A stretch of 64,000 nt of DNA from Aestuariibius sp. HNIBRBA575 (GTDB lineage Bacteria; Pseudomonadota; Alphaproteobacteria; Rhodobacterales; Rhodobacteraceae). The stretch is taken from positions 709,501 to 773,500 of the forward strand of contig NZ_CP162414.1 of assembly GCF_040932005.1 (NCBI RefSeq). The letters are read 5' to 3'. The number at the start of each line of letters is the position of its first letter. The first letter of the stretch is position 1. The translations under genes were made by a program, and so were the position numbers. The notes under the pieces were generated by a model. It saw only the letters and a program-made list of their open reading frames with translations. It had not been told where the DNA came from and did not search any database. Shown piece after piece: positions 27,662-36,638 of this stretch.

Positions 27662-28873
27662 TTACACCCGTTCGATGATCGTGGCCGCACCCATGCCGGA
27701 TGCCACACAAAGCGTCGCCAGCCCGGTGCCTTTGCCGGTGCGTTCCAGTTCATCCAATAGGGTGCCGATGATGATCGCGCCCGACGCGCCCAAAGGATGC
27801 CCCATGGCAATCGCGCCGCCATTCACGTTCAATTTGGAATGATCCACGTTGAACGCCTGCATGAACCGCAAAACCACGGATGAAAACGCTTCGTTGACCT
27901 CAAACAGGTCAATGTCGCTGATCGACATGTCTGAATCGGCCAGGATTTTTTCGGTCACGGGCACTGGCCCGGTCAGCATGATCGTCGGATCAGTGCCGAT
28001 TTTCGCCGTCGCACGGATCACAGCGCGGGGTTTCAGCCCGTGGGCGTCGCCAAATTCCTTGGACCCGATCAGGATGCCTGCCGCGCCATCCACGATGCCA
28101 GAACTGTTGCCAGCGTGGTGAATGTGATTGATCGATTCCAGATGGGGGTATTTCATCAAGGCGATTTTGTCGAAACCGGGCATGACTTCGCCCTGATCCT
28201 TAAACGCAGGTTTCAACCCGCCCAAGGTCTGCATATCGGTGCCCGGACGCATATATTCGTCATGATCCAGAATGGTCAGACCGTTCACATCCTTGACCGA
28301 AATCACGGAATCCTTGAAATGGCCTGCGTCCCATGCGGCCGCAGCGCGTTTTTGGCTTTCGACCGCAAAGGCATCGGCGTCATCGCGCGAAATCCCGTAC
28401 TCAGTTGCGATGATATCGGCGGAAATACCTTGTGGAACAAAGTTTTGTTCCATGGACACGGTAGGATCCACAGCCACCGCCGCCCCGTCTGATCCCATGG
28501 CCACGCGGCTCATGCATTCGACGCCACCGGCGATATAGCCCTGACCGGCGCCACCGCGGACCTGATTGGCGGCCAGATTGACGGCCTCCATGCCAGAGGC
28601 GCAGAACCGGTTGATCGACAGACCCGGAATGCGTTCGTCCAAATCCGACGCCAGCACCGCCGTGCGGGCCAGACAGCCGCCTTGTTCCATGACTTGGGTC
28701 GCATTGCCCCAGATCACATCCTCGACCGCATGGCCATCCAGACCATTGCGTTCTTTTAGGGCGTTCAGCGTCACCGCTGACAACCGCAGGCTGGTCACTT
28801 CGTGAAGCGATCCATCCTTGCGCCCCTTACCCCTTGGGGTGCGTAGGGCGTCATAGATATAGGCGTCTTGCAT
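27662..28873 (-). CDS. fadA: Acetyl-CoA C-acyltransferase (thiolase)
   Basis: The 403-aa enzyme cleaves 3-ketoacyl-CoA with CoA, the last step of each beta-oxidation round. The active-site cysteine is in NRFCASGMEAV, the base histidine in GGAIAMGHPLGASGA and the second cysteine in CVASGMGAA. The start at 28873 (MQDAYIYDALRTP) has GAGGAG about 7 bases upstream; an earlier in-frame ATG lacks one. It lies 11 bases after the GST gene and 117 before the NTF2-like gene, in the beta-oxidation run. Confidence 0.94.
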   Translation of the reverse strand: MQDAYIYDALRTPRGKGRKDGSLHEVTSLRLSAVTLNALKERNGLDGHAVEDVIWGNATQVMEQGGCLARTAVLASDLDERIPGLSINRFCASGMEAVNLAANQVRGGAGQGYIAGGVECMSRVAMGSDGAAVAVDPTVSMEQNFVPQGISADIIATEYGISRDDADAFAVESQKRAAAAWDAGHFKDSVISVKDVNGLTILDHDEYMRPGTDMQTLGGLKPAFKDQGEVMPGFDKIALMKYPHLESINHIHHAGNSSGIVDGAAGILIGSKEFGDAHGLKPRAVIRATAKIGTDPTIMLTGPVPVTEKILADSDMSISDIDLFEVNEAFSSVVLRFMQAFNVDHSKLNVNGGAIAMGHPLGASGAIIIGTLLDELERTGKGTGLATLCVASGMGAATIIERV

Positions 28874-28884
28874 ACATGCTCTCC

Positions 28885-29520
28885 TCACTGCCCGCGCTGA
28901 AACGCGGGTTGCATTAGGTCATACGGGGCCTGCCAATTGGGCAGGGCTTTGATGCGGTCTAACCACGCGACAATATTGGGGTATTGCGCGACATCGACAC
29001 CGCAGGTCTCTGGGTAATACAGATAAGAACACAGGCTGATATCTGCATTGGTGACGTTACGGCCCACCACAAAGTCACGTCCCGTCAAATGGGTATCCAG
29101 CACCGCCATGGCGGATTTGATCCGGCCCTGATTGAATGCAATCACTTCGGCGGGGCGGTGTTTTTCGGACAGGAAATTTAACAGAAACCGGGTCATGCCG
29201 ATCATGGCACTGAACTTGTGATTATCCCATAGAATCCAGCGCAAAACTTCGCGTTTGTCATCGGCTGTTTCGCCGCCAAATTTGCCGGTTTTGTCAGACA
29301 GATAATCCAGAATGACCCCGGATTGGGACAACGTGTGATCGCCATCTACCAAAACCGGGCATTCGCCCATTTCGTTGATATTTTCCTTATAATCGTCGCT
29401 GCGGGCGGCACCGTTGAAAAAATCAACATGCTCGGCCTGCCATTTTGTACCGGATAGGGTCAGCGCTAGGGCGACTTTGTAGGAATGGCCGCTTTCTCCA
29501 AAACAATAGAGTTTCATCAT
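28885..29520 (-). CDS. Glutathione S-transferase family protein
   Basis: The 211-aa protein has an N-terminal thioredoxin-like domain (LYCFGESGHSYKVALAL, then VLVDGDHTLSQSGVILDYL with the conserved Ser after Gln) and a C-terminal all-helical domain (TNADISLCSYLYY). The active residue is probably Ser10 near the start. It would conjugate or reduce an electrophile with glutathione; the substrate is unknown. It is the gene before fadA in the same run, so it may detoxify a beta-oxidation intermediate or solvent. Confidence 0.88.
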   Translation of the reverse strand: MMKLYCFGESGHSYKVALALTLSGTKWQAEHVDFFNGAARSDDYKENINEMGECPVLVDGDHTLSQSGVILDYLSDKTGKFGGETADDKREVLRWILWDNHKFSAMIGMTRFLLNFLSEKHRPAEVIAFNQGRIKSAMAVLDTHLTGRDFVVGRNVTNADISLCSYLYYPETCGVDVAQYPNIVAWLDRIKALPNWQAPYDLMQPAFQRGQ

Positions 29521-29647
29521 TGAATAACCTTTGAGCTGAGAAATGATTTTAGGCAGCGCGGCTGAGGATGTAGGCCACCAAAGCGTGATAAACGCGGTGT
29601 GGATCGCGGGCCCGATGCTGCTTTCTGGGCGGTGTACTCAGTAGAAA

Positions 29648-29860
29648 TCATCGTTTGCGGGCCTCCAGCTCGGAATTAAAGGCGCGCAATTTGATGCCAA
29701 AGGTTTCTTCGTCCAGAATGCTGTCGAAGTTTTCGAACAGAAATGACAGGGCTTCGCCTTCGTCCAGACCGGCCTCTTGGGAAAAACGGCGCAGGCGACG
29801 ATAGCCATCTTCGGTCATGGCGACCGGAAAGCGGCGGGTGAGGCGGAAACGTTTGGGCAT
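29648..29860 (-). CDS. Ribbon-helix-helix-like small protein, 70 aa
   Basis: The 70-aa protein begins MPKRFRLTRRFPVAM and has the beta-strand then two-helix pattern (EDGYRRLRRFSQEAGL, EALSFLFENFDSIL) of ribbon-helix-helix DNA-binding proteins. A very strong ribosome binding site (AAAGGAG, 6-7 bases before the ATG) supports it. It lies between the acyl-CoA dehydrogenase and GST genes on the same strand. There is no toxin partner next to it, so a regulatory role is more likely than a toxin-antitoxin system. The assignment to the fold is inference. Confidence 0.65.
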   Translation of the reverse strand: MPKRFRLTRRFPVAMTEDGYRRLRRFSQEAGLDEGEALSFLFENFDSILDEETFGIKLRAFNSELEARKR

Positions 29861-29879
29861 TTAGCTCTCCTTTGGGTGT

Positions 29880-29902
29880 GTTGGGCGCGGGATGCGCCCA
29901 AC
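29880..29902 (-). other. Perfect hairpin between acyl-CoA dehydrogenase and RHH-like gene
   Basis: A 9-bp perfect stem (GTTGGGCGC with GCGCCCAAC, loop GGGAT) lies 10 bases after the acyl-CoA dehydrogenase stop and just before the RHH-like ribosome binding site. There is no T-run on the minus strand, so it may be a weak terminator, a processing site or a 3' stabiliser rather than a full stop. Confidence 0.55.
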
Positions 29903-29912
29903 AACCAGAAGC

Positions 29913-31691
29913 TTAAAAGCTCTCGGCGTCTAGGGCCATAACGGTGTCTGCCCCGGTTTCGATCCGGGCCAGATGCATGGCGCAGGCGGGCAATTGGCGG
30001 GCCATATAGAATTTACCCGTGGCGATTTTGGTTTCGTAGAATTCACGATCCGACGCCCCATTATCCAGCGCGGTTTGGGCGGCTTTGGCCATTTTTGCCC
30101 ACATTAGGCCCAGCGTGACATGACCCATCATGTGCATGAAATCATAGGACCCAGACAGCGCATTGTTGGGGTTTTTCATGCCGTTTTGCATGAAATACAT
30201 TCCCGCCGCCTGCAGCGCTTTGGATGCGTCTTTCAGCGGGTTGATGAACGCCTGATCAAAGTCATCGTCGCCGGAATTGTCTTTGATCCAGGTTTTGATC
30301 ATGTCGAAATAGGCCATGACATGTTTGCCGCCATCGGTGGCCAGTTTGCGACCAACCAGATCCAGTGCCTGCACGCCATTGGCGCCTTCGTAGATTTGGG
30401 TGATCCGGGCATCGCGGGCAAATTGGGACATGCCAAATTCCTCGATATAGCCATGTCCACCGAACACTTGTTGGGCGGCGACGGCGTATTCGAACCCTTT
30501 GTCGGTCATAAAGCCTTTGATCACGGGGGTGAGCAGGGAAATCAGGCCTTCGGCATCTGCATCCTTGGCCCGGTGGCCAGCATCAATTTGTTGCGCGCCC
30601 CAATAAAGAAAGGCCCGCGCGCCTTCGACAAAGCTTTTCTGTTCCATCAGGTTGCGGCGGATATCGGGGTGAACAATCAACGGATCGGCCGGACCATCGG
30701 GGTTTTTCACGCCGGTCACATCGCGGCCCTGCAGGCGGTCCTTGGCATAGATCACGGCGTTCTGATAGGCGGCTTCGGCTTGGGCCATGCCCTGCATGCC
30801 GACGCCCAGACGCGCTTCGTTCATCATGGTGAACATGGCGCGCATGCCTTTGTGCATATCCCCCAGCAGAAACCCTTTGGCGTCGTCATAGTTCATCACG
30901 CAGGTGGAATTGCCGTGAATGCCCATTTTCTCTTCGATTTTACCGACGGATACGCCGTTACGGTGGCCCACAGTGCCATCATCGTTGATGTTGAATTTGG
31001 GCACGATGAACAGCGACACACCTTTGATGCCGTCGGGGCCACCGGGGATTTTGGCCAGCACCAGATGGATGACATTTTCGGACATGTCGTGATCGCCCGC
31101 AGAAATAAAGATTTTCTGACCGCTGATTTTATATGACCCGTCATCCTGAGGTTCCGCTTTGGTGCGCATCAGGCCCAGATCGGTGCCGCAATGGGGTTCG
31201 GTCAGGTTCATGGTGCCGGTCCATTCGCAGGACGTCATATTAGGCACATAGGTGGCTTTTTGTGCGTCGGTTCCGTGGACCAAAATTGCCGACACCGCGC
31301 CATGCGTCAGGCCCTGATACATGGAAAACGCCTGATTGGAGCCGCTGAACATTTCCATCACCGCCGTGGCCATCACATATGGCATGTTCTGGCCGCCGAA
31401 CTCTTCGGGCAGGTCCAGACCTGTCCATCCGCCTTCTTTGACTTGCTCAAATGCATCCTTGAACCCGGTGGGCGTATAGACAATGCCGTTTTCCAACCGG
31501 CAGCCTTCGGTATCGCCAACGATATTCAACGGCGCCAAAACCTGAGAGGTCAGCTTGCCCGCTTCTTCTAGGATCGCCGAGGTGAAATCCGCCTCTAGAT
31601 CGCTATATCCGGGGATATCGCTTTGGCTGATCTGCAACAATTCGTGCAACACAAATTGCATGTCTTTAACGGGTGCGGTGTAGCTCGGCAT
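29913..31691 (-). CDS. Acyl-CoA dehydrogenase (long, DmdC-like type)
   Basis: The 592-aa flavoprotein introduces the first double bond of beta-oxidation. The N-terminal [14 protein letters not shown] region, the FAD-binding [17 protein letters not shown] segment, the catalytic base region ([13 protein letters not shown]) and a C-terminal extension characteristic of the long acyl-CoA dehydrogenase type are present. In roseobacters this type includes DmdC for methylmercaptopropionyl-CoA, but fatty acyl-CoA is equally possible. GAGGAGG lies 5 bases before the start at 31691; an earlier in-frame ATG is not favoured. A MerR gene lies 47 bases upstream on the same strand. Confidence 0.92.
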   Translation of the reverse strand: MPSYTAPVKDMQFVLHELLQISQSDIPGYSDLEADFTSAILEEAGKLTSQVLAPLNIVGDTEGCRLENGIVYTPTGFKDAFEQVKEGGWTGLDLPEEFGGQNMPYVMATAVMEMFSGSNQAFSMYQGLTHGAVSAILVHGTDAQKATYVPNMTSCEWTGTMNLTEPHCGTDLGLMRTKAEPQDDGSYKISGQKIFISAGDHDMSENVIHLVLAKIPGGPDGIKGVSLFIVPKFNINDDGTVGHRNGVSVGKIEEKMGIHGNSTCVMNYDDAKGFLLGDMHKGMRAMFTMMNEARLGVGMQGMAQAEAAYQNAVIYAKDRLQGRDVTGVKNPDGPADPLIVHPDIRRNLMEQKSFVEGARAFLYWGAQQIDAGHRAKDADAEGLISLLTPVIKGFMTDKGFEYAVAAQQVFGGHGYIEEFGMSQFARDARITQIYEGANGVQALDLVGRKLATDGGKHVMAYFDMIKTWIKDNSGDDDFDQAFINPLKDASKALQAAGMYFMQNGMKNPNNALSGSYDFMHMMGHVTLGLMWAKMAKAAQTALDNGASDREFYETKIATGKFYMARQLPACAMHLARIETGADTVMALDAESF

Positions 31692-31738
31692 GTGGGCCTC
31701 CTCGGTGGTGTTCAACGGCGGACGCTGTGACGTCGCGC

Positions 31739-32125
31739 CTAGACTGTTTGCAAATCAGAGAGCCGCTTGGCGCCCCAATCCATCTGTTCTTCGAGCTCGG
31801 TAATGGCTTCGGACAGCTCATCACGTTGCGCTTTCATTTCGGCCAGATGTGTTTTGGCCAGTTCAAATGTGCGGGCCAGCTGTGTCGCTTGCTGATCGCC
31901 CATATCGTATAGGTCCAAGAGTTGGCGGATCTCTTCGAGGCTGAAGCCAAAGCGCTTTCCTCTTAAGATCAGTTTAAGCCGGGCGCGATCGCGTTTGGTG
32001 AACAGGCGTTTCTGGCCTTCCCGAATGGGAAACAACAGCTCCTTTGCTTCGTAAAAGCGCAGGGTGCGTGGTGTCACATCAAAAGCGTCGCACATTTCTC
32101 GGATCGTTAGCGTTGCGGTGGTCAT
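31739..32125 (-). CDS. MerR-family regulator (first of two)
   Basis: The 128-aa protein has the MerR winged helix ([54 protein letters not shown]) and a coiled-coil dimerisation helix ([27 protein letters not shown]). No metal-binding cysteines are present, so it probably senses an organic effector, in keeping with MerR regulators of acyl-CoA catabolism. The ATG at 32125 is preferred to 32158. It lies 47 bases upstream of the acyl-CoA dehydrogenase and probably regulates the beta-oxidation run. The palindrome ACGTTAACGT lies about 75 bases upstream. Confidence 0.9.
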   Translation of the reverse strand: MTTATLTIREMCDAFDVTPRTLRFYEAKELLFPIREGQKRLFTKRDRARLKLILRGKRFGFSLEEIRQLLDLYDMGDQQATQLARTFELAKTHLAEMKAQRDELSEAITELEEQMDWGAKRLSDLQTV

Positions 32126-32196
32126 CCCTCGTCCTTTCGCGTGTTGTGCGTGATGCACCTAAATGAGGGGCGTTGTTCTATTCATACAAGAACAGG

Positions 32197-32211
32197 TGAC
32201 GTTAACGTAAA
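32197..32211. promoter_or_regulatory. Palindromic candidate MerR operator
   Basis: The core ACGTTAACGT (32199-32208) is a perfect 10-bp palindrome, extended imperfectly to TGACGTTAACGTAAA. It lies in the 233-base region between the two MerR genes, 75 bases before the first. MerR regulators of branched-chain and fatty-acid catabolism (LiuR type) bind similar ACGT-rich palindromes; the match is by memory of that family, so a link is inferred. Confidence 0.5.
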
Positions 32212-32358
32212 TGTAACGCCGCGTCATTTTTTAGCTGACGAAAGGTCAGGAAAGGTGACGCCGCGGCAAGCGCAAGAAAGTTACCTAAGGAGAGGTCGTA
32301 AATCCGCGGGCCATTCAAATCCGACGCCGCAATCCGTCAAAGAGAATCAGGCCGTGCG

Positions 32359-32730
32359 TTAGCCCAGCTCAGTGGCCACCTGATCGCGCATATTGCGCAA
32401 TTCTTCGATGGTTTCGTTCAGATTGCGGCGCTGATCTTCGAGTTCGACCAATTGCGTGCTGGCCATATCGACCCAAGCCTGCATCTGGGCTTCGGTGCCT
32501 TGGTGTTCATAGATCAATAGCCATTGGCGGATGTCTTCTAGGGAAAATCCCCAGCGGCGCCCGCGCAGGATCAAGGTCATCCGCGCCAGTTCTTTGCTGC
32601 CATAAAACCGTGACCGGCCTTCCTTTTCGGGGGAAAGCAGTTCGATATATTCATAATAGCGTAATGTGCGCGGGGTCACGTCGTACTTGGCGCACATTTC
32701 TTTGAATGACAATCTGGTGGTATCGGTCAT
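32359..32730 (-). CDS. MerR-family regulator (second of two)
   Basis: The 123-aa protein is a close paralogue of the other MerR protein: [45 protein letters not shown] and a coiled-coil tail. It also lacks metal-binding cysteines. GGGAG lies 6 bases before the ATG. The two genes probably arose by tandem duplication and may form homo- or heterodimers acting on the beta-oxidation genes. It is 233 bases from the first paralogue and 54 from the converging... same-strand permease gene upstream. Confidence 0.9.
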   Translation of the reverse strand: MTDTTRLSFKEMCAKYDVTPRTLRYYEYIELLSPEKEGRSRFYGSKELARMTLILRGRRWGFSLEDIRQWLLIYEHQGTEAQMQAWVDMASTQLVELEDQRRNLNETIEELRNMRDQVATELG

Positions 32731-32784
32731 GGATTGCTCCCTTATTGCGAATCCTAGCGCGTGTGCGCAGGACGAGCAACAGGA

Positions 32785-33927
32785 TCAATTCATGAACGCA
32801 GGGGCAAAGAAGTAGAACCCATATGCCAGAACCAATGCAGGCACAGCCGAGATAAGAGTGGCCCAGAATGCAGCTTTGGGGTTGAGGGCGATGGCCGGGA
32901 ACAGCGCGTCGCCATCATTGGAAATCGCATTCCCCAGCAGGGCAGAAAACGGGATCAAGCCATTGATATACAGCGTTGCGACCAAAACCTGCGGTCCGCA
33001 GCCGGGGACAAACCCAATCACAATCGCAATCAATGGCAGCAACGGCGCGACGGACTGAAACATCGTTTCCAGGTCCAGCCCGGCATAGGCGGCCAGATAA
33101 TCATAGGCCAGATAGGCCCCAATCACCCAGATTGAGATAAACGACGTTTCTTCGGTCATCCGGGTTAGGGTACTGTCCTTTTGGTTGGTCATCGCCTGCA
33201 GGATGGATGTGGACCACACGATTAACCCAACAGCCGTGCCCGCTAACCCAACAATGGTGGGCAAAACACCGTAAATTTCAAAGATATCTTTGCCTAAAAT
33301 CTGGGTCACTCCGATCACCAAACCGGGAACGGCAAAGGCAAAATAAGCGTAGTCTTTGATCCGGGTTTTGCCGATCTGGGGGGCCAATTCGCAATGTTGT
33401 GACGGGTCTGCGTCAAATTTGCCGCGTGACAAGATATCCACGATCCAGCCCGACAGGATGCCAACCGCAAAGGACAAAGGCAGCACAACCGCCGCCGCAT
33501 CGGGCCGCACCGCGATCAGCAGAAACGCCGCATCGCCCATGGTTGCCGTCAACGTGGCCACAACCGCGCCAAACCCAACATGACCGGATGAATAGGCCGC
33601 AACGACCACAACTGCACCACCGCAGCCCGGCGTCGCCCCCATGAGGGATGCAATCGGCACCTGCCAGCCTTTGGAATTTTCCAGTGCCGTGCCGATGTCA
33701 AATTTGAACAATTTTTCCGCGCCGTAAAACAACAGCAACGTCGCCGCAACAAAAGAGGACACCTGAACATAGGCATCCACCATCAATTCGCGGGTCAGCG
33801 TGCCCAGCCCACCGGGAAAGATGGCCAGCGCCAACAGAGCAAGCACAACCAGCAGACGTCGGCCGCGGAACGGGCCGATATTTCCTGGAATCGAAATGGC
33901 TTTGGGCGGGTTAATGGTGTTGTCCAC
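32785..33927 (-). CDS. Putative heavy-metal or manganese permease (ArsP_2-like)
   Basis: The 380-aa membrane protein has about ten hydrophobic segments, with two PGCG motifs (GATPGCGGA at 97-105 and VPGCGPQ in the C-terminal half) that mark the putative 10-TM heavy-metal exporter family. Cysteine in these motifs could bind a metal. The GTG at 33927 has a weak ribosome site. The promoter region carries a Fur/Mur-like box, so the metal is more likely iron or manganese than arsenic. It is divergent from the thioesterase-MATE operon. Confidence 0.8.
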   Translation of the reverse strand: MDNTINPPKAISIPGNIGPFRGRRLLVVLALLALAIFPGGLGTLTRELMVDAYVQVSSFVAATLLLFYGAEKLFKFDIGTALENSKGWQVPIASLMGATPGCGGAVVVVAAYSSGHVGFGAVVATLTATMGDAAFLLIAVRPDAAAVVLPLSFAVGILSGWIVDILSRGKFDADPSQHCELAPQIGKTRIKDYAYFAFAVPGLVIGVTQILGKDIFEIYGVLPTIVGLAGTAVGLIVWSTSILQAMTNQKDSTLTRMTEETSFISIWVIGAYLAYDYLAAYAGLDLETMFQSVAPLLPLIAIVIGFVPGCGPQVLVATLYINGLIPFSALLGNAISNDGDALFPAIALNPKAAFWATLISAVPALVLAYGFYFFAPAFMN

Positions 33928-33944
33928 GAGGCTCTACCTGCAAT

Positions 33945-33965
33945 TGCGAATTATTCTCATTTGCA
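33945..33965. promoter_or_regulatory. Fur/Mur-like box before the permease gene
   Basis: TGCGAATTATTCTCATTTGCA is a 21-bp near-palindrome (arms TGCGAAT and ATTTGCA, one mismatch) around ATTCTC. It matches the form of Fur or Mur (manganese-responsive Fur) boxes in alphaproteobacteria. It lies 18 bases upstream of the permease GTG and 58 bases before the first thioesterase ATG, so it could act on either side. Confidence 0.6.
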
Positions 33966-34022
33966 GATATACCACTTGCCAACAAAGCTGCAAGTGCCAG
34001 TTTGTGTCCAAGGAGAAACGTG

Positions 34023-34460
34023 ATGACTGATTCCGTGCCCAAAGACACAACCAAACTTGCGCGCCAATTCATCGAAGCCATTCCCTATGCGCGGGAATTG
34101 GGGATGAACCTAGAAGAGATCAGCGATGGTCGCGCCGTGATATCAATGGCTTACAACAAAGACCTGATCGGTGATCCCGAAAGCGGCGTGATCCATGGCG
34201 GTGCGGTTTCTGCGTTGATGGATACCTGCGCCGGGGCGGCCGTAATGTCACATCCCGAAACGCCATTTTCCACAGCGACGCTGGATTTGCGCATTGATTA
34301 CATGCGATCCGCCACGCCCGGGCACGCCATCACTGCCATTGCGGAATGCTATCACGTGACCCGCACGGTGGCGTTTGTGCGCGCCACCACGCTGGACGAA
34401 GACACCGACCGACCCGTCGCCACAGCCACCGGAACCTTTACAATCAGCAGGGGCAAATGA
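34023..34460 (+). CDS. PaaI-type hotdog thioesterase (first)
   Basis: The 145-aa protein has the hotdog fold and the PaaI pattern: GVIHGGAVSALMDTCAG, where the His/Gly and Asp residues shape the active site, followed by ATLDLRIDYMRSA. It would hydrolyse an acyl-CoA thioester in the cytoplasm. AAGGAG lies 7 bases before the ATG at 34023. It overlaps the second thioesterase by four bases and both are coupled to a MATE exporter. The substrate is unknown. Confidence 0.88.
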   Translation: MTDSVPKDTTKLARQFIEAIPYARELGMNLEEISDGRAVISMAYNKDLIGDPESGVIHGGAVSALMDTCAGAAVMSHPETPFSTATLDLRIDYMRSATPGHAITAIAECYHVTRTVAFVRATTLDEDTDRPVATATGTFTISRGK

Positions 34461-34969
34461 TGCGCAAACGTCCTGAACCCGTTCAAGTAATCAAACAGCG
34501 TCGCGATGCCGCGCTCAGCAGTCTTGTTTCTGGGGTGCCGTTCATCCGGTTTCTGGGGGTCCAGATTGACCGTCGCGGTGATGAATTAACCGCGGTGCTG
34601 CCCTATGATGACAAACTGATCGGCAACCCGATGCTGCCCGCGCTTCATGGCGGCGCGACGGCGGCCTTTTTGGAAATCACTGCGATTATGGAACTGGCTT
34701 GGGCCGGTCTGTGGGATGATATCGAAGGCGCTGATGCGGATGTTCACAACGATGATATCCCAACGCCTAGAATGCCCAAAACTATCGATTTTACAGTGGA
34801 TTACCTGCGATCTGGCCTGCCGCGTGATGCCTATGCCCGTGCCAAGGTGAACCGATCTGGCCGCCGCTATGCCAGCGTGCATGTCGAAGCATGGCAAGAC
34901 AACCGATCCCGCTTGTTTGCGCAGGCCACCGGTCATTTCCTCATGCCAAGCCGCGAACCCAAAGGGTGA
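34457..34969 (+). CDS. PaaI-type hotdog thioesterase (second)
   Basis: The 170-aa protein has the hotdog core LPALHGGATAAFLEITAI and KTIDFTVDYLRSG, like its upstream neighbour but longer, with an inserted acidic segment (GADADVHNDDIP). The ATG at 34457 overlaps the first thioesterase stop (ATGA); 34460 is a possible alternative. Its stop overlaps the MATE start by four bases (GTGA). The pair may act on different chain lengths or form a heteromer; that is inference. Confidence 0.85.
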   Translation: MMRKRPEPVQVIKQRRDAALSSLVSGVPFIRFLGVQIDRRGDELTAVLPYDDKLIGNPMLPALHGGATAAFLEITAIMELAWAGLWDDIEGADADVHNDDIPTPRMPKTIDFTVDYLRSGLPRDAYARAKVNRSGRRYASVHVEAWQDNRSRLFAQATGHFLMPSREPKG

Positions 34970-36306
34970 CACAAACCGCGACGGACCATCCTCAGGACGA
35001 TCTGAGCCATCGGCGTGTCCTCACCATTGCCATTCCGATTGTGTTGTCCAACGCCACGGTGCCTATTTTGGGCGCGGTGGATACCGGCGTGGTCGGTCAA
35101 ATGGGGCAGGCCGTGCCGATTGGCGCGGTGGCCATGGGTGCGATCATCCTGACGTCGATCTACTGGATCTTTGGGTTTTTGCGCATGGGCACGGTTGGAT
35201 TGACCAGCCAAGCCAAAGGGGCAGGCGACAGCGCCGAAGTGTCCGCATTGTTGTCCCGTGTTCTGATGATCGGTTTTGTGGCGGGGCTGTTGATCCTGCT
35301 GTTTCAGGCGGCGTTGTTCACCGCCTATTTCTACATCTCGCCCGCCTCGGCCGAAGTTGAAGATCTGTCGCGGGATTATCTGGCAATTCGGGTCTGGTCC
35401 GCCCCCGCCGCGATTGCGCTTTATGGGATCAATGGCTGGCTGATTGCATTGGAAAAAACCAAGTCGGTTTTGGTGCTGCAATTGTGGATGAACGGGCTGA
35501 ACATCGTGTTGGATCTGGTGTTTGTGCTGAACCTGGGTTGGGGCGTTCAAGGCGTTGCTATCGCGACGTTTTTGGCGGAATGGTCGGGGCTGATCTTGGG
35601 CCTTTATCTATGCCGATCCGCCTTTGTTGGTCCGGCCTGGCGTGACGTGGCGCGGGTGTTTGATGTCGCCCGACTTAGGGTCATGGCGCTGGTCAATTCC
35701 GACATCCTGATCCGGTCGCTGTTATTGCAGGCAATGTTTGTCAGCTTCTTGTTTTGGGGGGCGAAACTGGGCGATGTGACGCTGGCAGCAAACGAAGTGT
35801 TAATGCAATTCCTGCACATCACGGCCTATGCGCTGGACGGGTTTGCCTTTGCCGCGGAAACATTGATTGGCCAAGCCATGGGCGCGCGCCGCCCTGGTTT
35901 ATTGCGCCGATCCGCCATCATCACATCACAATGGGGCATCGTGTTATGTCTGGCATTATCCGCGGTGTTCTGGGTGATCGGCCCGTGGATGATCGACGTG
36001 ATGGCCACATCCGCTGAGGTGCGCGAACACGGTCGTATCTATTTGATATATATGATCTTAGCGCCGATATTCGGCTGTGCAGCATGGATGTTGGACGGGA
36101 TATTTATCGGCGCGACCCGCACACGCGACATGCGCAACATGATGATCATTTCCGCCGTGATTTATTTTGGGATCGCCCCAATTTTAATGCTGTATTGGGG
36201 CAATCATGGGCTGTGGATCGCGTTGTTGATCAGCTTTGTGGTGCGCGGGGCCACGCTGGGCCTGCGGTATCGTGCATTGGAAAACGCAGCGCTTCGCCCG
36301 GTTTAG
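34966..36306 (+). CDS. MATE-family efflux transporter (DinF-like)
   Basis: The 446-aa protein has about twelve membrane helices in two six-helix halves, as in MATE Na+- or H+-coupled multidrug exporters. The conserved PIVLSNATVPILGAVDT near the N-terminus (residues 22-39) matches the DinF subgroup. The GTG start at 34966 overlaps the thioesterase stop by four bases and is preferred to an open frame starting inside that gene. It may export a product released by the thioesterases. It overlaps the converging arsC stop by four bases. Confidence 0.9.
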   Translation: MTQTATDHPQDDLSHRRVLTIAIPIVLSNATVPILGAVDTGVVGQMGQAVPIGAVAMGAIILTSIYWIFGFLRMGTVGLTSQAKGAGDSAEVSALLSRVLMIGFVAGLLILLFQAALFTAYFYISPASAEVEDLSRDYLAIRVWSAPAAIALYGINGWLIALEKTKSVLVLQLWMNGLNIVLDLVFVLNLGWGVQGVAIATFLAEWSGLILGLYLCRSAFVGPAWRDVARVFDVARLRVMALVNSDILIRSLLLQAMFVSFLFWGAKLGDVTLAANEVLMQFLHITAYALDGFAFAAETLIGQAMGARRPGLLRRSAIITSQWGIVLCLALSAVFWVIGPWMIDVMATSAEVREHGRIYLIYMILAPIFGCAAWMLDGIFIGATRTRDMRNMMIISAVIYFGIAPILMLYWGNHGLWIALLISFVVRGATLGLRYRALENAALRPV

Positions 36307-36638
36307 ACGATGGCTAGAACCGCTTCGGGCGGGCGGCCAATGGCGGCTTTGTCGCCGTTGATCAGGATCGGGCGTTCAATCAGCGCGGAATTGTCGGCCA
36401 TGGCCTGCAACAGTTCCGCCTCAGATACGTTTGCCAGCCCCGCCTCTTTGAAGGCTGCGTCTTTGGACCGGGTCATTTGCACCAAGGGCAGGTTCAAGGC
36501 CACACGCACGGCGTTGATTTCATCCGCACTTGGCGCATCCTTTAGATACAGGCGAATGTCCGGGTTATGGCCGTTATCCTGCAAAAGTTGCAGTGTTTCC
36601 CGTGATTTAGAACAACGTGGATTATGCCAAAGGATCAT
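36303..36638 (-). CDS. arsC: ArsC-like glutaredoxin-type arsenate reductase
   Basis: The 111-aa protein has the ArsC core: [14 protein letters not shown] with the catalytic cysteine (Cys9), YLKDAPS, and the C-terminal [18 protein letters not shown] segment. It may reduce arsenate to arsenite with glutathione, though many single ArsC-like proteins outside ars operons have no proven role. The ATG at 36638 overlaps the pyrD stop by four bases (ATGA), which favours it over the TTG two codons upstream. There is no arsB, arsR or arsH nearby. Confidence 0.85.
   Translation of the reverse strand: MILWHNPRCSKSRETLQLLQDNGHNPDIRLYLKDAPSADEINAVRVALNLPLVQMTRSKDAAFKEAGLANVSEAELLQAMADNSALIERPILINGDKAAIGRPPEAVLAIV

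Noticed and set aside
30120..31136. 338-residue plus-strand frame opposite the acyl-CoA dehydrogenase
   Set aside because: It is a shadow of the dehydrogenase with no ribosome site or domain.
36303..36638. Arsenic resistance operon around arsC
   Set aside because: Only the single ArsC-like gene is present, translationally coupled to pyrD, without arsR, arsB or arsH.
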